Below are positions 1 through 9,482 of a stretch of 64,000 nt of DNA, piece after piece. The notes beneath the pieces are model-generated. The model was not told the DNA's origin. It made no database searches and worked only from the letters and a program-made list of their open reading frames with translations. A program made the translations under genes and the position numbers. Source of the DNA: Cupriavidus sp. BIS7 (lineage in GTDB: Bacteria; Pseudomonadota; Gammaproteobacteria; Burkholderiales; Burkholderiaceae). The stretch is taken from assembly GCF_000292345.1 (NCBI RefSeq), contig NZ_ALOU01000010.1, positions 1-64,000 on the forward strand, written 5' to 3'. Within the stretch, counting starts at the first letter, position 1. Every line of letters begins with the position of its first letter.

Positions 1-461
1 TCGTCGAGCAGCAGCACGTCGGCTTCGGCGGCCAGCGCGCGCGCCAGCATGACCAGTTGCCGCTCGCCGCCAGACAGCGAAAGAAACGCGCGGTCACCAA
101 GGTGTGCGGACTCCACGCGTGCCAGCGCGTCGCGCGCGGCGGCGTAGTCGGCACGGCACGGTGCGCGCAGCAACGAGATACCGCCCGCGCGGCCCAGCAG
201 CACCATCTCGAGCGCGCTCATCGGCAGCGCGGGATGGACTTCCTGCGGCACGAAGCCCATGCGGCCAACCCGGCCGACCTGGCCGGCGGACGGCGCCAGA
301 TGGCCCGCGAGAATTTTCAGCAGCGTCGACTTGCCCGCGCCATTGGCGCCCAGCAGCGCACACAGCGCGCCGCGCGGTAGTTGCAGATCGAGGTTGCGCA
401 GCACGGCACGGTTGGCGTAGCCGTGGCTGATGCCATGGCACTGCAGGACGATGTCAGCCAT
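1..461 (-). CDS. ABC transporter ATP-binding protein (FecE/HmuV type), 3' end outside the window
   Basis: This is the cytoplasmic ATPase of an iron-chelate ABC importer. It begins with ATG at 461 and runs off the left edge, so about 153 residues are visible. The Walker A motif GANGAGKSTLL is near residue 35, the ABC signature LSGGERQ near residue 125, and a Walker B LLLDE closes the visible part. Its start overlaps the stop of the permease gene by 8 bases (ATGGCTGA), which indicates translational coupling. It is the last visible gene of the four-gene operon read leftward from the TonB receptor. The family is clear; the ligand (siderophore, heme or cobalamin) is not shown by the sequence. Confidence 0.88.
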   Translation of the reverse strand, partial: MADIVLQCHGISHGYANRAVLRNLDLQLPRGALCALLGANGAGKSTLLKILAGHLAPSAGQVGRVGRMGFVPQEVHPALPMSALEMVLLGRAGGISLLRAPCRADYAAARDALARVESAHLGDRAFLSLSGGERQLVMLARALAAEADVLLLD

Positions 462-1470
462 GCGCAGCGCCTCCGAGCCGGCGGATCAGGAACGCAAACA
501 GCGGCGCGCCGAACAAGGCGGTCAGCGCCCCTAGCGGGATCTCCATCGGGCTCAGGGTCCGTGCCAGCGTATCGACCAGGACCAGGTATACGGCGCCAGC
601 CAGCACGGTGTTGATCAGGAAGTGCCGATGCCCGTTGCCGCAACTCATGCGCACCAGGTGCGGCACCACCAGGCCCACCCAGCCGACCACGCCGCACACG
701 GCAACGCTGGAAGCGGTGATGACGCCGACAGCCAGCAGCGCAAGGCCGCGCACGCGGCCCACCGGCACGCCCAGGCTGCGCGCGTCATCCTCGCCAACCG
801 CCAGTGCCATCAGGTGGAAGCGCATGCCGTAGAGCAGCAGCAGGCTCAGTCCGATGCATGGCAACGTGAGCAGCAGCCTGTCATGATCTGCCGCTGCAAG
901 GCTGCCCATCAGCCAGAAGATGATCGCCGGCAACTGGTTTTGCGGATCGGCCATCAGCTTGACCAGCGACACGCCCGAGGCAAAGACGGCATTGACGACG
1001 ATGCCGGCGAGCACCAGCAGCACGGCGCCGCTCCGTTGGCTTTTGCGCGCGCCCGCCAGCCAGTACACGGCCAGCAGCGACAACAAGCCCCAGATCAGCG
1101 CGCCAGTCATCACAGGCCAGCCGTCGCCGACGGCGAGCAAAGCCAGCACGCCGCCGAACGCCGCGCCGGACGACACCCCGAGCAGTTGCGGCTCGGCCAG
1201 CGGATTGCGGAACAGCGCCTGCAGCGCCGCGCCCGCGCCGGCCAGCCCCGCGCCTACCACCGCAGCCAGCAGCACGCGTGGCAGGCGTACGCCCTGCACC
1301 ACGCTCTGCTGCATCGCGGTCCAGTCGCCAGCACCCAGCAGTGGCGATGCAAGGATGCGCAGCACGGTGGCGGGCTCGATTGCGTAGCGGCCCGCAGCCA
1401 TCGCCAATACACCGACCACCGGCAGCGCCGCCAGCAGGATCAGCGTGGCCAGCGAACGTCCCGGCCTCAT
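454..1470 (-). CDS. FecCD-family ABC transporter permease
   Basis: Inner-membrane permease of an iron-chelate or vitamin B12-type importer, 338 residues. It is almost entirely hydrophobic with about nine to ten membrane segments, and shows the family features GAGLAGAGAALQALFRNPLAEP near residue 70 (a BtuC/FecCD hallmark; only part quoted here is diagnostic: QALFRNPLAEP) and GWVGLVVPHLVR near residue 265, the cytoplasmic coupling region. The ATG at 1470 overlaps the stop of the binding-protein gene by 4 bases (ATGA). A longer upstream reading exists in the same frame but lies inside the neighbour and has no family similarity. It should pair with the ATPase encoded downstream. Confidence 0.9.
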   Translation of the reverse strand: MRPGRSLATLILLAALPVVGVLAMAAGRYAIEPATVLRILASPLLGAGDWTAMQQSVVQGVRLPRVLLAAVVGAGLAGAGAALQALFRNPLAEPQLLGVSSGAAFGGVLALLAVGDGWPVMTGALIWGLLSLLAVYWLAGARKSQRSGAVLLVLAGIVVNAVFASGVSLVKLMADPQNQLPAIIFWLMGSLAAADHDRLLLTLPCIGLSLLLLYGMRFHLMALAVGEDDARSLGVPVGRVRGLALLAVGVITASSVAVCGVVGWVGLVVPHLVRMSCGNGHRHFLINTVLAGAVYLVLVDTLARTLSPMEIPLGALTALFGAPLFAFLIRRLGGAAHG

Positions 1471-2552
1471 CGCACGCTCCCTGCGCCGAACAGTGCGCGG
1501 TAATGAGCGCTGCCGCCATTGGCGGTGAGTTTCAGCAGGTCGTCGGTGTCGCGATCGCTCAGGTGATAGCCGTAGATCATCCGGTACGCGTCGGTAATGC
1601 GCTGCCGTATGCCCGGCTCGCTGCGCTGCGGATGGAACAGGCTGAACAGCCATTCCTGGGCCAGCGGCGTCTCCTGGCTGGGCGGGTCCCAGCGGAAGCC
1701 GCCGTGCGGATAGCTGTAGATGCGTCGCTCGCGCACCGCCGCCAGGCCCTGAAGGCGCGGATTGCGGTAGACGTCCGCCGGCGCCAACCCCGGCTCGAAG
1801 TTGTTCAGCAGCACGATCTGCGGGTTCCATGCGAGCAACTGCTCAACATCCACCTGGGCGAAGCCCGGCACGCCGGCGGCAACGTTCACGCCACCGGCCA
1901 GGCGGATGTCGCCGTCCATGCTGGTTCCCTTCCCGGCCGCCCGCAGGCCTGAACGCGCACGCTGCAGGTAGAGCACGCGCGGCCGCTGCGCGCTGGGGAT
2001 GGCTCGCGCACGCTCGCCGATGGCCGCGCTGCGTGTCTCGAACCAGCTCGCCAGATCTTCGCCACGGTCAGCACGGCCCAGCGCTGCGCCGACCAGGCGC
2101 AACCACCCGGCAGCCAGAGCGCTGTCACCGTAGCGCAGCGTAATCACCGGCAGGCCAATCGCGCGGATCGGGCGAACGATGTCGTCGCCGCGGTCGCCCC
2201 ACTGGAAAACCACATCGGCCTTCGACGCGGCCAGCGCTTCGACATTGGGCACGAAGCCTTCGCCAGCCACCTGGGCCGGGATGCGCGCGGCCTCGGGGAA
2301 CATGCGCCCAAGCAGGCCCAGTTCGAAGTCGGCACGGCTCGCGCCATTCATGCCCACCAGACGGCCCGCGCCGCCATCCACCGCCATGATCATCGACGCA
2401 ATCGGGATCGGAATGGCGGCCACGCGCTCAACGCGCGATGGGATGGCCACCGGGCGGCCGCTCTGGTCAACAACTTCGGCTGCGCGGACGACCAGCGCTA
2501 CCGGCAGCAGCAACAGCGCTGCCAGCAGGAGCATCAACGATGGGCGGCGCAT
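1467..2552 (-). CDS. periplasmic substrate-binding protein of an iron-chelate ABC transporter
   Basis: A 361-residue exported binding protein (TroA/BtuF-like fold). A signal peptide is visible at residues 1-24 (MRRPS, then a long leucine-rich core ending VRAAE). After it comes a typical start, DQSGRPVAIPSRVERVA, then PNVEALAASKADVVFQWGD, the usual ligand-side loop of this family, and later YRNPRLQGLAAVRERRIYSYP near residue 275. The ATG at 2552 shares a base with the TGA of the TonB receptor, and its own stop overlaps the permease start, so it is part of one coupled operon. It delivers the ligand from the receptor to the permease. The ligand cannot be read from the sequence. Confidence 0.88.
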   Translation of the reverse strand: MRRPSLMLLLAALLLLPVALVVRAAEVVDQSGRPVAIPSRVERVAAIPIPIASMIMAVDGGAGRLVGMNGASRADFELGLLGRMFPEAARIPAQVAGEGFVPNVEALAASKADVVFQWGDRGDDIVRPIRAIGLPVITLRYGDSALAAGWLRLVGAALGRADRGEDLASWFETRSAAIGERARAIPSAQRPRVLYLQRARSGLRAAGKGTSMDGDIRLAGGVNVAAGVPGFAQVDVEQLLAWNPQIVLLNNFEPGLAPADVYRNPRLQGLAAVRERRIYSYPHGGFRWDPPSQETPLAQEWLFSLFHPQRSEPGIRQRITDAYRMIYGYHLSDRDTDDLLKLTANGGSAHYRALFGAGSVR

Positions 2553-4690
2553 CAGTACGTCCCCGTCAGTTTCAGCACCACTGACCGTCCCGGTTCCACC
2601 AGCGGATTGCCCACCAGCGTGTTCGGATACGACAGGTTTTCTGCAACGGTGGGATTTCGGCCTACCTGGTTGAACACGTTCTCGACGCCGGCCAGCATCT
2701 TCCAGTCGCGCCATCCATTGCCGAGCACGCGGTCCATGTCCAGGCCGAAGAACAGGTCGACCATTCCGTATCCGGCGGTCCTGCGCTCCTGGCTGGTGTC
2801 GATATGGGTCTTGGCCTTGAACGCGCGAATCACGCCCTCGCCGTACCATCCGGCCCCGTCGTAGCGCAGCGACGCATTGGCAGTGAGCGGCGCCACGTAC
2901 GGCAGCGGATTGCCCGTCGAATCGTTACGGGCGTGGGTATAAGCCGCTGCAACGCCCACGCTCCAGCGCCGCGTGACCTGGGTGCGCCCCTCCAGTTCAA
3001 GCCCCTGGATAGTGGCGCGGCCGATGTTCTGGCGCTGGTAAAGGTTGGTGCCAACGCGATTCAGCGTGATCAGGTCCGTGTACTTGCTCTGGTAGCCGCT
3101 CAGCCTGGCCCAGCCCTTGTTGCCATACCAGCGCACACCGGCCTCGGCGGTCAGGTTGGTTTCGGGCTTCAGGTCGGGCGAAGGCAGCGTGGGCTGGGTG
3201 CCCGCAATACTGGAGATCGTCAGGTTCATGCCGGAAGGCGCGCGGAAACCGCGGCTCAGGTTGCCCACCAGTTGCCAGTTCGGCACGAACTCATAGATCG
3301 CGCCGAGACCGCCAGTCACCGCATAGTGGCGCGGACGGGTCTTGCCTTCATACGCCTGGGTCAGCTTGGCGGATTCCCCCGGATAGGTGTCGCCGATCCG
3401 GATATCGACGATGTCCGCGCGCAGTGAGCCGGATAGCGTCCATTTCTCGCTGACGTGCCAGTTGTCGTTGACGAACAAGCCCAGGTTGGTCTGGTCCGCG
3501 CCGCGCTCCATCTGTCGCCAGCCAGTGTTTGCGAGCAACGCGCCCGTGCTGTTGCTGTACCGCTGCACGCTGTTCACGCGGCCATCGAAGTTCTCGTTGA
3601 AGAAGTCCCCGCCGTAGCTCAGCGAGTGCTCGCCGATCTGCTTCATGGCCGTCAGGTGGCCGCCCCAGACCGTGGGCGTATAGACCTTGATGTGGTTGTA
3701 CACGGTGACCGCAGGAGACGTGCTGTTGCGCTGGTAGATGTCGGTATCGAAATCGCGCACGTAGATGCTGGCATCCACGCTGTCGGCCCAGGCGCCAAAG
3801 TTGCGGCCCTCGTAGGCCAGGCGCATGTAGCGCTCGATGATCGGGTCCTCGCGCACGCTGAGCCACGGCTCGCCCGGTGCCGCGCCAAGGCCGCCGGCCC
3901 GCTTGCTGACCACGCGCTGATAGCGCCCCGACAGTTCCCAGCGCGAATCCGCATTCGGCCGGAAGCCAACCGCGAGGTCCGCGCCCGTCGAATTGAAACC
4001 GCTGTTGAGGGCATCGCCGATTGGCGTCGAATAGTCGCCCGCATCGCGATGATTGACGCCGAGCAGGACGTCGAAGCCGTTCCCGCCGCCGATAAGCTCC
4101 ACGCGCCCGCCCACCATGTTGTTCACGCTGTTCCACTCCACCGAGCGCAGCTTTGGCGCGAGTTGGAACGGTTGATCGGGATCGGCCTTGGCGCGCCGCG
4201 TCACGATGTTGACCACGCCGTTCATGGCGTCGGAACCGTACAGCGCCGAGGCCGGGCCCCGGATGATCTCGATGCGCTCGATCGTGTTCGGATCGATCAT
4301 GTTGTACTCGAGCGTGCTGCGGCCCCGGTAACGGTCGCCATCGATCGCCATGATCGACCGGCCGGAGTTGGTATTGAAGCCACGCATCACGAGTTGCCCG
4401 CCAAGCCCGCCGGTGCGCGCGTACGAAACACCGGGAACGTCCGCGAGCAGGCCCTGGATGCCACCGCTGCTTACACGCTCACGCACCTGCTCGCCCGTGA
4501 TGACGGTGACCGTGCGCGGTGTTCCCTCGATGGTGTCGGACGTGCGCGTTGCGCTCACGGTCACGCTTTCCAGTTCCTGGACCTGACTGGCCATGGAAGC
4601 CGCGCCCTGGCCGGGCCAGACGAGCGCAACGGCACCGGCCGTCGAGCAGGACAGCCAGATCCGCCGATTTGACACAAATGTACGAGCCAC
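2552..4690 (-). CDS. TonB-dependent outer-membrane receptor
   Basis: Outer-membrane gated channel for an iron compound, about 712 residues. A signal peptide ends near GQGAASMA, followed by a TonB-box-like ESVTVSATR, a plug domain with RIEIIRGPASALYGSDAMNG, and a 22-strand barrel ending in an aromatic-rich segment with terminal TY. FRAP is followed by SPDLKPET, an arrangement seen in heme and hemoglobin receptors, but the histidine usually found there is absent, so heme is only one option. The start is uncertain: GTG at 4690 has GGGGA seven bases upstream and was chosen; TTG at 4708 also has a good GGGGGTGA upstream. A Fur box lies at 4742-4760. It is the first gene of the operon. Confidence 0.88.
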   Translation of the reverse strand: MARTFVSNRRIWLSCSTAGAVALVWPGQGAASMASQVQELESVTVSATRTSDTIEGTPRTVTVITGEQVRERVSSGGIQGLLADVPGVSYARTGGLGGQLVMRGFNTNSGRSIMAIDGDRYRGRSTLEYNMIDPNTIERIEIIRGPASALYGSDAMNGVVNIVTRRAKADPDQPFQLAPKLRSVEWNSVNNMVGGRVELIGGGNGFDVLLGVNHRDAGDYSTPIGDALNSGFNSTGADLAVGFRPNADSRWELSGRYQRVVSKRAGGLGAAPGEPWLSVREDPIIERYMRLAYEGRNFGAWADSVDASIYVRDFDTDIYQRNSTSPAVTVYNHIKVYTPTVWGGHLTAMKQIGEHSLSYGGDFFNENFDGRVNSVQRYSNSTGALLANTGWRQMERGADQTNLGLFVNDNWHVSEKWTLSGSLRADIVDIRIGDTYPGESAKLTQAYEGKTRPRHYAVTGGLGAIYEFVPNWQLVGNLSRGFRAPSGMNLTISSIAGTQPTLPSPDLKPETNLTAEAGVRWYGNKGWARLSGYQSKYTDLITLNRVGTNLYQRQNIGRATIQGLELEGRTQVTRRWSVGVAAAYTHARNDSTGNPLPYVAPLTANASLRYDGAGWYGEGVIRAFKAKTHIDTSQERRTAGYGMVDLFFGLDMDRVLGNGWRDWKMLAGVENVFNQVGRNPTVAENLSYPNTLVGNPLVEPGRSVVLKLTGTY

Positions 4691-4741
4691 GATGATTTCC
4701 CCGTTCAAGGGTCACCCCCTTGCGAGGATGACCAAGTTTTC

Positions 4742-4760
4742 GCGAATGATTATCATTTGC
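4742..4760. promoter_or_regulatory. Fur box between TonB receptor and Crp/Fnr regulator
   Basis: The 19-mer GCGAATGATTATCATTTGC matches the classical Fur consensus GATAATGATAATCATTATC at 14 of 19 positions and keeps the central palindrome AATGATTATCATT. It lies about 50 bases from the receptor start and about 30 bases before the regulator start, so it could repress both divergent genes when iron is plentiful. Confidence 0.8.
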
Positions 4761-4790
4761 GAATTATTCGTGCCTCGTTTCGAAACGCCA

Positions 4791-5507
4791 ATGAGAAATG
4801 TCAAGACAGCCAGGGCGGACCTGGCGGAAGCCCGGGCGATGCTGACCGGCCACCCGGTACTGCATCCGGCCGCGCTGAGCGAGCGCCTGCTCTCGCGGGC
4901 GGCGATCCGTCATCTGGAAAAGGGGGAGTACGTGTTCAGCCAGGGGCAGCGGGCGGACTACTGGTACCTGGTCCTGCGCGGGCGCATCGATACGCTACGC
5001 ATGGGCATCGATGGGGAAGACCGGATCATTCACCACGTGGAAGCCGGCCAATTGCTGGCTGCCATCGTCATGTTCCTGCAGCAGCCGAGGTATCCCGTGG
5101 AGGCGCGCGCGGCCATGGACAGCACGCTGTGCCAGATCAGCCGCGCCAGCCTTCTCCAGGCATGCCAGGAACACTCGACGGTTGCCATGGGCATGCTGAG
5201 CCTGGCCGCGCAAACGCTGCAGCTACGGATCGATGATGTCGACAGCCTGGCAAGCACCAGCGCCCAGCAGCGGCTTGCCGCCTACATGCTGAGACTGGCG
5301 ACGGCAGGCAGTGGGCGTGCGGAGTTGCCGGTGAGCCAGCGCCAACTGGCGGCCAAGCTCGGCGTGCGCGCGGAGACGGTGAACCGCCTGTTGTCCGATT
5401 GGCACAAGCGCGGCTACCTGGAGGGAGGCGGCCGGAGTTGGCTTATTGTCAAACCGGGCGAGTTGGACATGCTGGTGCGGGGTGCGCATGCGCGGCAGGG
5501 GCGATGA
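4791..5507 (+). CDS. Crp/Fnr-family transcriptional regulator
   Basis: A 238-residue DNA-binding regulator. An N-terminal cyclic-nucleotide-like barrel spans about residues 20-140 (KGEYVFSQGQRADYWYLVLRG is its first half) and a C-terminal winged helix spans 165-225, with the recognition helix in SQRQLAAKLGVRAETVNRLL. There is no N-terminal cysteine cluster of the kind that holds an Fnr iron-sulfur centre, so oxygen sensing of that type is unlikely. The ATG at 4791 was chosen; an in-frame GTG at 4770 is possible. It is divergent from the iron-uptake operon and shares the Fur-box region with it, so it probably controls that operon or responds to iron state. The effector is unknown. Confidence 0.85.
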   Translation: MRNVKTARADLAEARAMLTGHPVLHPAALSERLLSRAAIRHLEKGEYVFSQGQRADYWYLVLRGRIDTLRMGIDGEDRIIHHVEAGQLLAAIVMFLQQPRYPVEARAAMDSTLCQISRASLLQACQEHSTVAMGMLSLAAQTLQLRIDDVDSLASTSAQQRLAAYMLRLATAGSGRAELPVSQRQLAAKLGVRAETVNRLLSDWHKRGYLEGGGRSWLIVKPGELDMLVRGAHARQGR

Positions 5508-5591
5508 ACAGCCTGGTCTCGCGAAGTCCGGCGTGGAAAGTTTCGGGGGAGTTCGTAGAGCCCCAGCACGGTCTGGAACAGCTGAAAAAAC

Positions 5592-5619
5592 AAAAGCCCA
5601 GCGGCTAGGCTGGGCTTTT
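5592..5619. terminator. bidirectional intrinsic terminator after the Crp/Fnr gene
   Basis: Perfect 11-bp arms (AAAAGCCCAGC and GCTGGGCTTTT) with a six-base loop form an A-tract/T-tract hairpin. It sits 85 bases after the regulator stop and could also end transcription of the toxin gene coming from the other side. The rest of 5508-5701 shows nothing recognisable. Confidence 0.8.
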
Positions 5620-5701
5620 GAGGTTCCCTCAAGGGGAGCGAACTACCGCGTACTACAACAACTGTTTGCCTCAGAGGGCGTGTGCGAAAATTGTCCTGTA
5701 G

Positions 5702-6214
5702 TCATGCCGCATTGTCAACAGAATTGGACGCATCGACTACCAGTGGCGCCACAGTACCCACCTGGGCAACAGGCACAACAACCTTCGCCAACTGCAATAG
5801 CGCCTTCGCATTGATAGCGGCAATGATGCCCTTCTGGATGTCGGCCACCAAGTGAGGGGGTAGAACATCCACGATGTATTTGCCGTTGCCTTTCACGGTC
5901 TTCAAGCGCTTCTTGCTTACCTGCTGCACGTGATCACAAAGCGCCCATCTGTCGCGAGCGTCATAGAAAATCGTCCTCGTCACATGCATCGGGTCAATGA
6001 ACACGTGGAGCCCTCGCTGAACCTTGTTCGCATCCTTGCTGGACGAGACAGGAACAACCACGGCCCCTTGGTTCAACTTGAAATTCAGCACCACCGCAAG
6101 ACGATTCTTGACCATCTCCGGCGCGATGCGTCCGTCACAGTCGTCAACTGGTTGTTTGTTGGAGTCGTAGGCATAGTCGCCGAAGTCGCACTCCACCAAC
6201 TGGCCTACTTTCAT
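5702..6214 (-). CDS. MazF/PemK-family toxin-like protein, solitary
   Basis: A 170-residue protein resembling type II toxin endoribonucleases of the MazF/PemK fold. The N-terminus has GQLVECDFG, followed by RIAPEMVKNRLAVVLN (the family's P-x-M-x-K-x-R-P-x-V-V-L region), then VVVPVSSS in the second core strand and WALCDHVQQVSKKRL in the last core strand. At 170 residues it is longer than classical MazF (about 110) and has an alanine/valine-rich tail. No antitoxin gene is visible on either side, and the gene stands alone between two terminators. Base composition is more AT-rich than its neighbours, suggesting transfer. The toxin activity is inferred from family resemblance only; it may be a diverged PemK-like protein of another role. 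Confidence 0.7.
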   Translation of the reverse strand: MKVGQLVECDFGDYAYDSNKQPVDDCDGRIAPEMVKNRLAVVLNFKLNQGAVVVPVSSSKDANKVQRGLHVFIDPMHVTRTIFYDARDRWALCDHVQQVSKKRLKTVKGNGKYIVDVLPPHLVADIQKGIIAAINAKALLQLAKVVVPVAQVGTVAPLVVDASNSVDNAA

Positions 6215-6354
6215 CGGTTGTCCCGTTCCTTTAGGTTGGGAATGCCGCTGCTACTGCCTGCGCGCCGCAAATCATACCGCCCTCTGTGGCGCACAAGTGT
6301 CTCGAATTACCTCCGACAATCGTCAAGATGGCGACACACCCACGCTATAAAAAA

Positions 6355-6389
6355 AAACCCCGCGGACGCTTTACGCGCCCGCGGGGTTT
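6355..6389 (-). terminator. intrinsic terminator of acnB
   Basis: Arms AAACCCCGCGG and CCGCGGGGTTT (11 bp, perfect) enclose a 13-base loop. On the minus strand the hairpin is followed by a T tract (the A run at 6349-6357 on the plus strand). It lies about 45 bases after the acnB stop codon. Confidence 0.88.
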
Positions 6390-6432
6390 CTCAGTCCTCA
6401 GCAGAAGAAGATCCGCAGAGGAACGCTGACGA

Positions 6433-9024
6433 TTACATCGTCACCGTATCCGCCACTGCCTTGAAGTCTTCGATCTGGTCGAAGTTCATGTACTTGTAGA
6501 TCTTGTCGCCGTTGGCGTTCAGCACGCCCATGTCAGCCATGTACTCTTCCTTGCTCGGGATGCGGCCCAGGCGCGAGCAGATGGCGGCCAGTTCGGCGGA
6601 ACCGAGGTACACGTTCGTGTTCTTGCCCAGACGGTTCGGGAAGTTACGCGTCGACGTCGACATCACCGTGGCGCCTTCACGCACCTGTGCCTGGTTACCC
6701 ATGCACAGCGAGCAGCCCGGCATTTCGGTACGCGCACCGGCCGTGCCGAACACGCCGTAGTGGCCTTCCTCGGTCAGCTGCTTCTGGTCCATCTTGGTCG
6801 GCGGAGCGACCCACAGCTTCACGGGGATGTCGCGCTTGCCTTCCAGCAGCTTCGAGGCGGCACGGAAGTGACCGATGTTGGTCATGCACGAACCGATGAA
6901 CACTTCGTCGATCTTGGCGCCAGCCACGTCGGACAGCGTCTTCACGTCGTCCGGGTCGTTCGGGCAGGCCACGATCGGCTCGTGCACGTCTGCCAGGTCG
7001 ATCTCGATCACGGCGGCGTACTCGGCGTCGGTATCCGGCTCCAGCAGCTTCGGATCGGCCAGCCATGCTTCCATGGCCTTGATACGGCGCTGCAGGCTGC
7101 GCGGGTCCTGGTAGCCTTCGGCGATCATCCACTTCAGCAGCGTGATGTTGCTGTTGATGTATTCGATGATCGGTTCCTTGTTCAGGCGCACCGAGCAACC
7201 AGCGGCCGAACGCTCTGCCGAGGCGTCCGACAGTTCGAATGCCTGTTCCACCTTCAGGTCGGGCAGGCCTTCGATTTCCAGGATGCGGCCCGAGAAGATG
7301 TTCTGCTTGCCTTGCTTGGCCACGGTCAGCAGACCCTGCTTGATCGCGTACAGCGGAATGGCGTTGACCAGGTCACGCAGCGTGACGCCGGGCTGCATCT
7401 TGCCCTTGAAGCGCACCAGCACCGATTCCGGCATGTCCAGCGGCATCACGCCGGTGGCGGCGGCAAAGGCCACCAGGCCCGAGCCGGCCGGGAAGCTGAT
7501 ACCGATCGGGAAGCGGGTGTGCGAATCGCCGCCGGTGCCCACGGTGTCGGGCAGCAGCATGCGGTTCAGCCAGGAGTGAATCACGCCATCGCCCGGGCGC
7601 AGCGAGATACCGCCACGCGTGCTGATGAACTGCGGCAGCGTGTGGTGCGTCTTCACGTCCACCGGCTTCGGATAGGCGGCGGTGTGGCAGAACGACTGCA
7701 TCACGAGGTCGGCCGAGAAGCCCAGGCAGGCCAGGTCCTTCAGCTCGTCGCGCGTCATCGGGCCGGTGGTGTCCTGCGAGCCCACCGAGGTCATCTTCGG
7801 TTCGCAGTACGTGCCCGGGCGGATGCCCTTGCCTTCTTCCAGGCCGCACGCGCGACCCACCATCTTCTGCGCCAGCGAGAAACCCTTGCCGGTATCGACC
7901 GGGTTCTGCGGCAGGCGGAACAGCGTCGACGGGGCCAGGCCCAGCGACTCGCGCGCCTTGGCGGTCAGGCCACGGCCGACGATCAGCGGAATGCGGCCGC
8001 CGGCGCGCACTTCGTCGAACAGCACGTCCGACTTCACCTGGAATTCGGCGATCACTTCGCCGTTCTTCAGGGCCTTGCCTTCATAGGGACGCAGTTCCAC
8101 CACGTCGCCCATTTCCATCTTCGAGACGTCCAGCTCGATCGGCAGCGCGCCGGCATCTTCCATCGTGTTGTAGAAGATCGGGGCGATCTTGCTGCCCAGG
8201 CACACGCCGCCGAAACGCTTGTTCGGCACGAACGGGATGTCTTCGCCGGTGAACCACAGCACCGAGTTGGTGGCCGACTTGCGGCTGGAGCCGGTACCGA
8301 CCACATCACCCACGTAGGCGACGAGGTGGCCCTTTTCCTTCAGCGATTCGATGAACTTGACCGGGCCGCGCTTGCCGTCTTCTTCAGGCTGGAACGCAGC
8401 GCCTTCGCGCTTGTTCTTCAGCATGGCCAGCGCGTGCATCGGGATGTCCGGGCGCGTGGTGGCGTCCGGGGCCGGCGACAGGTCGTCGGTGTTGGTTTCG
8501 CCCGGCACCTTGAACACGGTGATCGTCAGCGATTGCGGCAGTTCCGGACGGCTCGTGAACCACTCGGCGTCGGCCCAGCTTTGCAGCACAGCCTTGGCGT
8601 TGGCGTTGCCCTTGTCGGCCTTTTCCTTCACGTCATGGAAGGCGTCGAACATCAGCAGCGTCTTCTTCAGCGCTTCAGCGGCCACGGTGCCCACTTCGGC
8701 GTCGTCGAGCAGTTCGATCAGCGGCGAGATGTTGTAGCCGCCCAGCATCGTGCCGAGCAGTTCGGTGGCACGGGCGCGCGAGATCAGCGCGGTCTTTTCC
8801 GAACCCAGTGCCACGGCGGCCAGGTACGAAGCCTTGACCTTGGCGGCGTCATCCACGCCGGCCGGCACGCGGTGGGTGATCAGGTCCAGCAGGGTCTGTT
8901 CCTCGCCCGCCGGCGGGTTCTTGATCAGTTCGATCAGCTCGGCGGTCTGCTTGGCGGTCAGAGCCAGAGGGGGAATGCCAAGCGCAGCGCGTTCGGCAAC
9001 ATGGGCGCGATAGGTTTCAAGCAT
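6433..9024 (-). CDS. acnB: aconitate hydratase B
   Basis: Bifunctional aconitase B, 863 residues, which interconverts citrate and isocitrate in the TCA cycle and in this family also handles 2-methylisocitrate. The length equals that of the Escherichia coli enzyme. The N-terminal HEAT-like domain (from [16 protein letters not shown]) precedes the swivelling and catalytic domains, the order specific to AcnB. The three iron-sulfur cysteines are visible in [10 protein letters not shown] and GCSLCMGNQ near the C-terminus, and catalytic-core signatures such as [13 protein letters not shown] are intact. ATG at 9024 has AGG six bases upstream. It is a single-gene unit ending at its own terminator. 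A palindrome at 9144-9155 lies in the promoter region. Confidence 0.97.
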   Translation of the reverse strand: MLETYRAHVAERAALGIPPLALTAKQTAELIELIKNPPAGEEQTLLDLITHRVPAGVDDAAKVKASYLAAVALGSEKTALISRARATELLGTMLGGYNISPLIELLDDAEVGTVAAEALKKTLLMFDAFHDVKEKADKGNANAKAVLQSWADAEWFTSRPELPQSLTITVFKVPGETNTDDLSPAPDATTRPDIPMHALAMLKNKREGAAFQPEEDGKRGPVKFIESLKEKGHLVAYVGDVVGTGSSRKSATNSVLWFTGEDIPFVPNKRFGGVCLGSKIAPIFYNTMEDAGALPIELDVSKMEMGDVVELRPYEGKALKNGEVIAEFQVKSDVLFDEVRAGGRIPLIVGRGLTAKARESLGLAPSTLFRLPQNPVDTGKGFSLAQKMVGRACGLEEGKGIRPGTYCEPKMTSVGSQDTTGPMTRDELKDLACLGFSADLVMQSFCHTAAYPKPVDVKTHHTLPQFISTRGGISLRPGDGVIHSWLNRMLLPDTVGTGGDSHTRFPIGISFPAGSGLVAFAAATGVMPLDMPESVLVRFKGKMQPGVTLRDLVNAIPLYAIKQGLLTVAKQGKQNIFSGRILEIEGLPDLKVEQAFELSDASAERSAAGCSVRLNKEPIIEYINSNITLLKWMIAEGYQDPRSLQRRIKAMEAWLADPKLLEPDTDAEYAAVIEIDLADVHEPIVACPNDPDDVKTLSDVAGAKIDEVFIGSCMTNIGHFRAASKLLEGKRDIPVKLWVAPPTKMDQKQLTEEGHYGVFGTAGARTEMPGCSLCMGNQAQVREGATVMSTSTRNFPNRLGKNTNVYLGSAELAAICSRLGRIPSKEEYMADMGVLNANGDKIYKYMNFDQIEDFKAVADTVTM

Positions 9025-9134
9025 GGGAACCTGCTGGTAATAGGGTTGTAACGGTACTGCTGTCTCTGTGAGGACTGGCGTCGCATCACTGCCAGTTGCG
9101 CGTGATTGTAAACGGAAGTCCGGCCGAGATCAAA

Positions 9135-9155
9135 TGTCTTATATCTTATATAAGA
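9135..9155. promoter_or_regulatory. palindromic TCTTATA-repeat upstream of acnB
   Basis: TCTTATATAAGA (9144-9155) is a perfect 12-bp palindrome, preceded directly by a further half-site TGTCTTATAT (9135-9144). It lies about 115 bases upstream of acnB. Similar ATAAGA-type sites upstream of TCA-cycle genes have been linked to GntR-family regulators in betaproteobacteria, which is recalled and not checked. The remainder of the 458-bp gap 9025-9482 holds no supported gene; two CTTAAG repeats sit near 9293-9307. Confidence 0.5.
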
Positions 9156-9482
9156 GTTAAGTTTTGCAAGGCGTTGTATTACAACGAATTGCCCACAAGG
9201 GGTCCGCCAGGCCGTGCACGCCTTTGCACCGGCATCCGCACCGGGATGCCACCCGAGCCGCCCGTACAAGCGCCCGATAAAGCACCTCATCCTTAAGATC
9301 CCTTAAGTTCCGCTCCCCTCATTCGTTAACCAGCTTGCAGGCGCAAATCGCGCGCCAATGCGCCACTGCGCCCGACGCCCGCCCAGCTCAAACGGCCAAG
9401 CTGAGCGGGATTCCCCCTTTTTATCGGCCCTTTGCTTGCCTGCGATTCGGGAAGAATGCAGGCATTCCGACACAGGCATCTC

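Noticed and set aside
5592..5619. Attachment site or remnant of an integrated element
   Set aside because: The perfect hairpin with A/T flanks is explained by a bidirectional terminator and no integrase or tRNA is nearby.
6760..9051. A 763-codon open frame on the plus strand opposite acnB
   Set aside because: It is histidine/arginine/glutamine-rich with no domain and lies wholly antisense to a complete acnB; high GC makes such shadow frames common.
9418..9430. A GCCGATAA-type (sigma-28 -10) sequence on the minus strand upstream of fliL
   Set aside because: It points away from the flagellar operon and has no TAAA element at the required distance.
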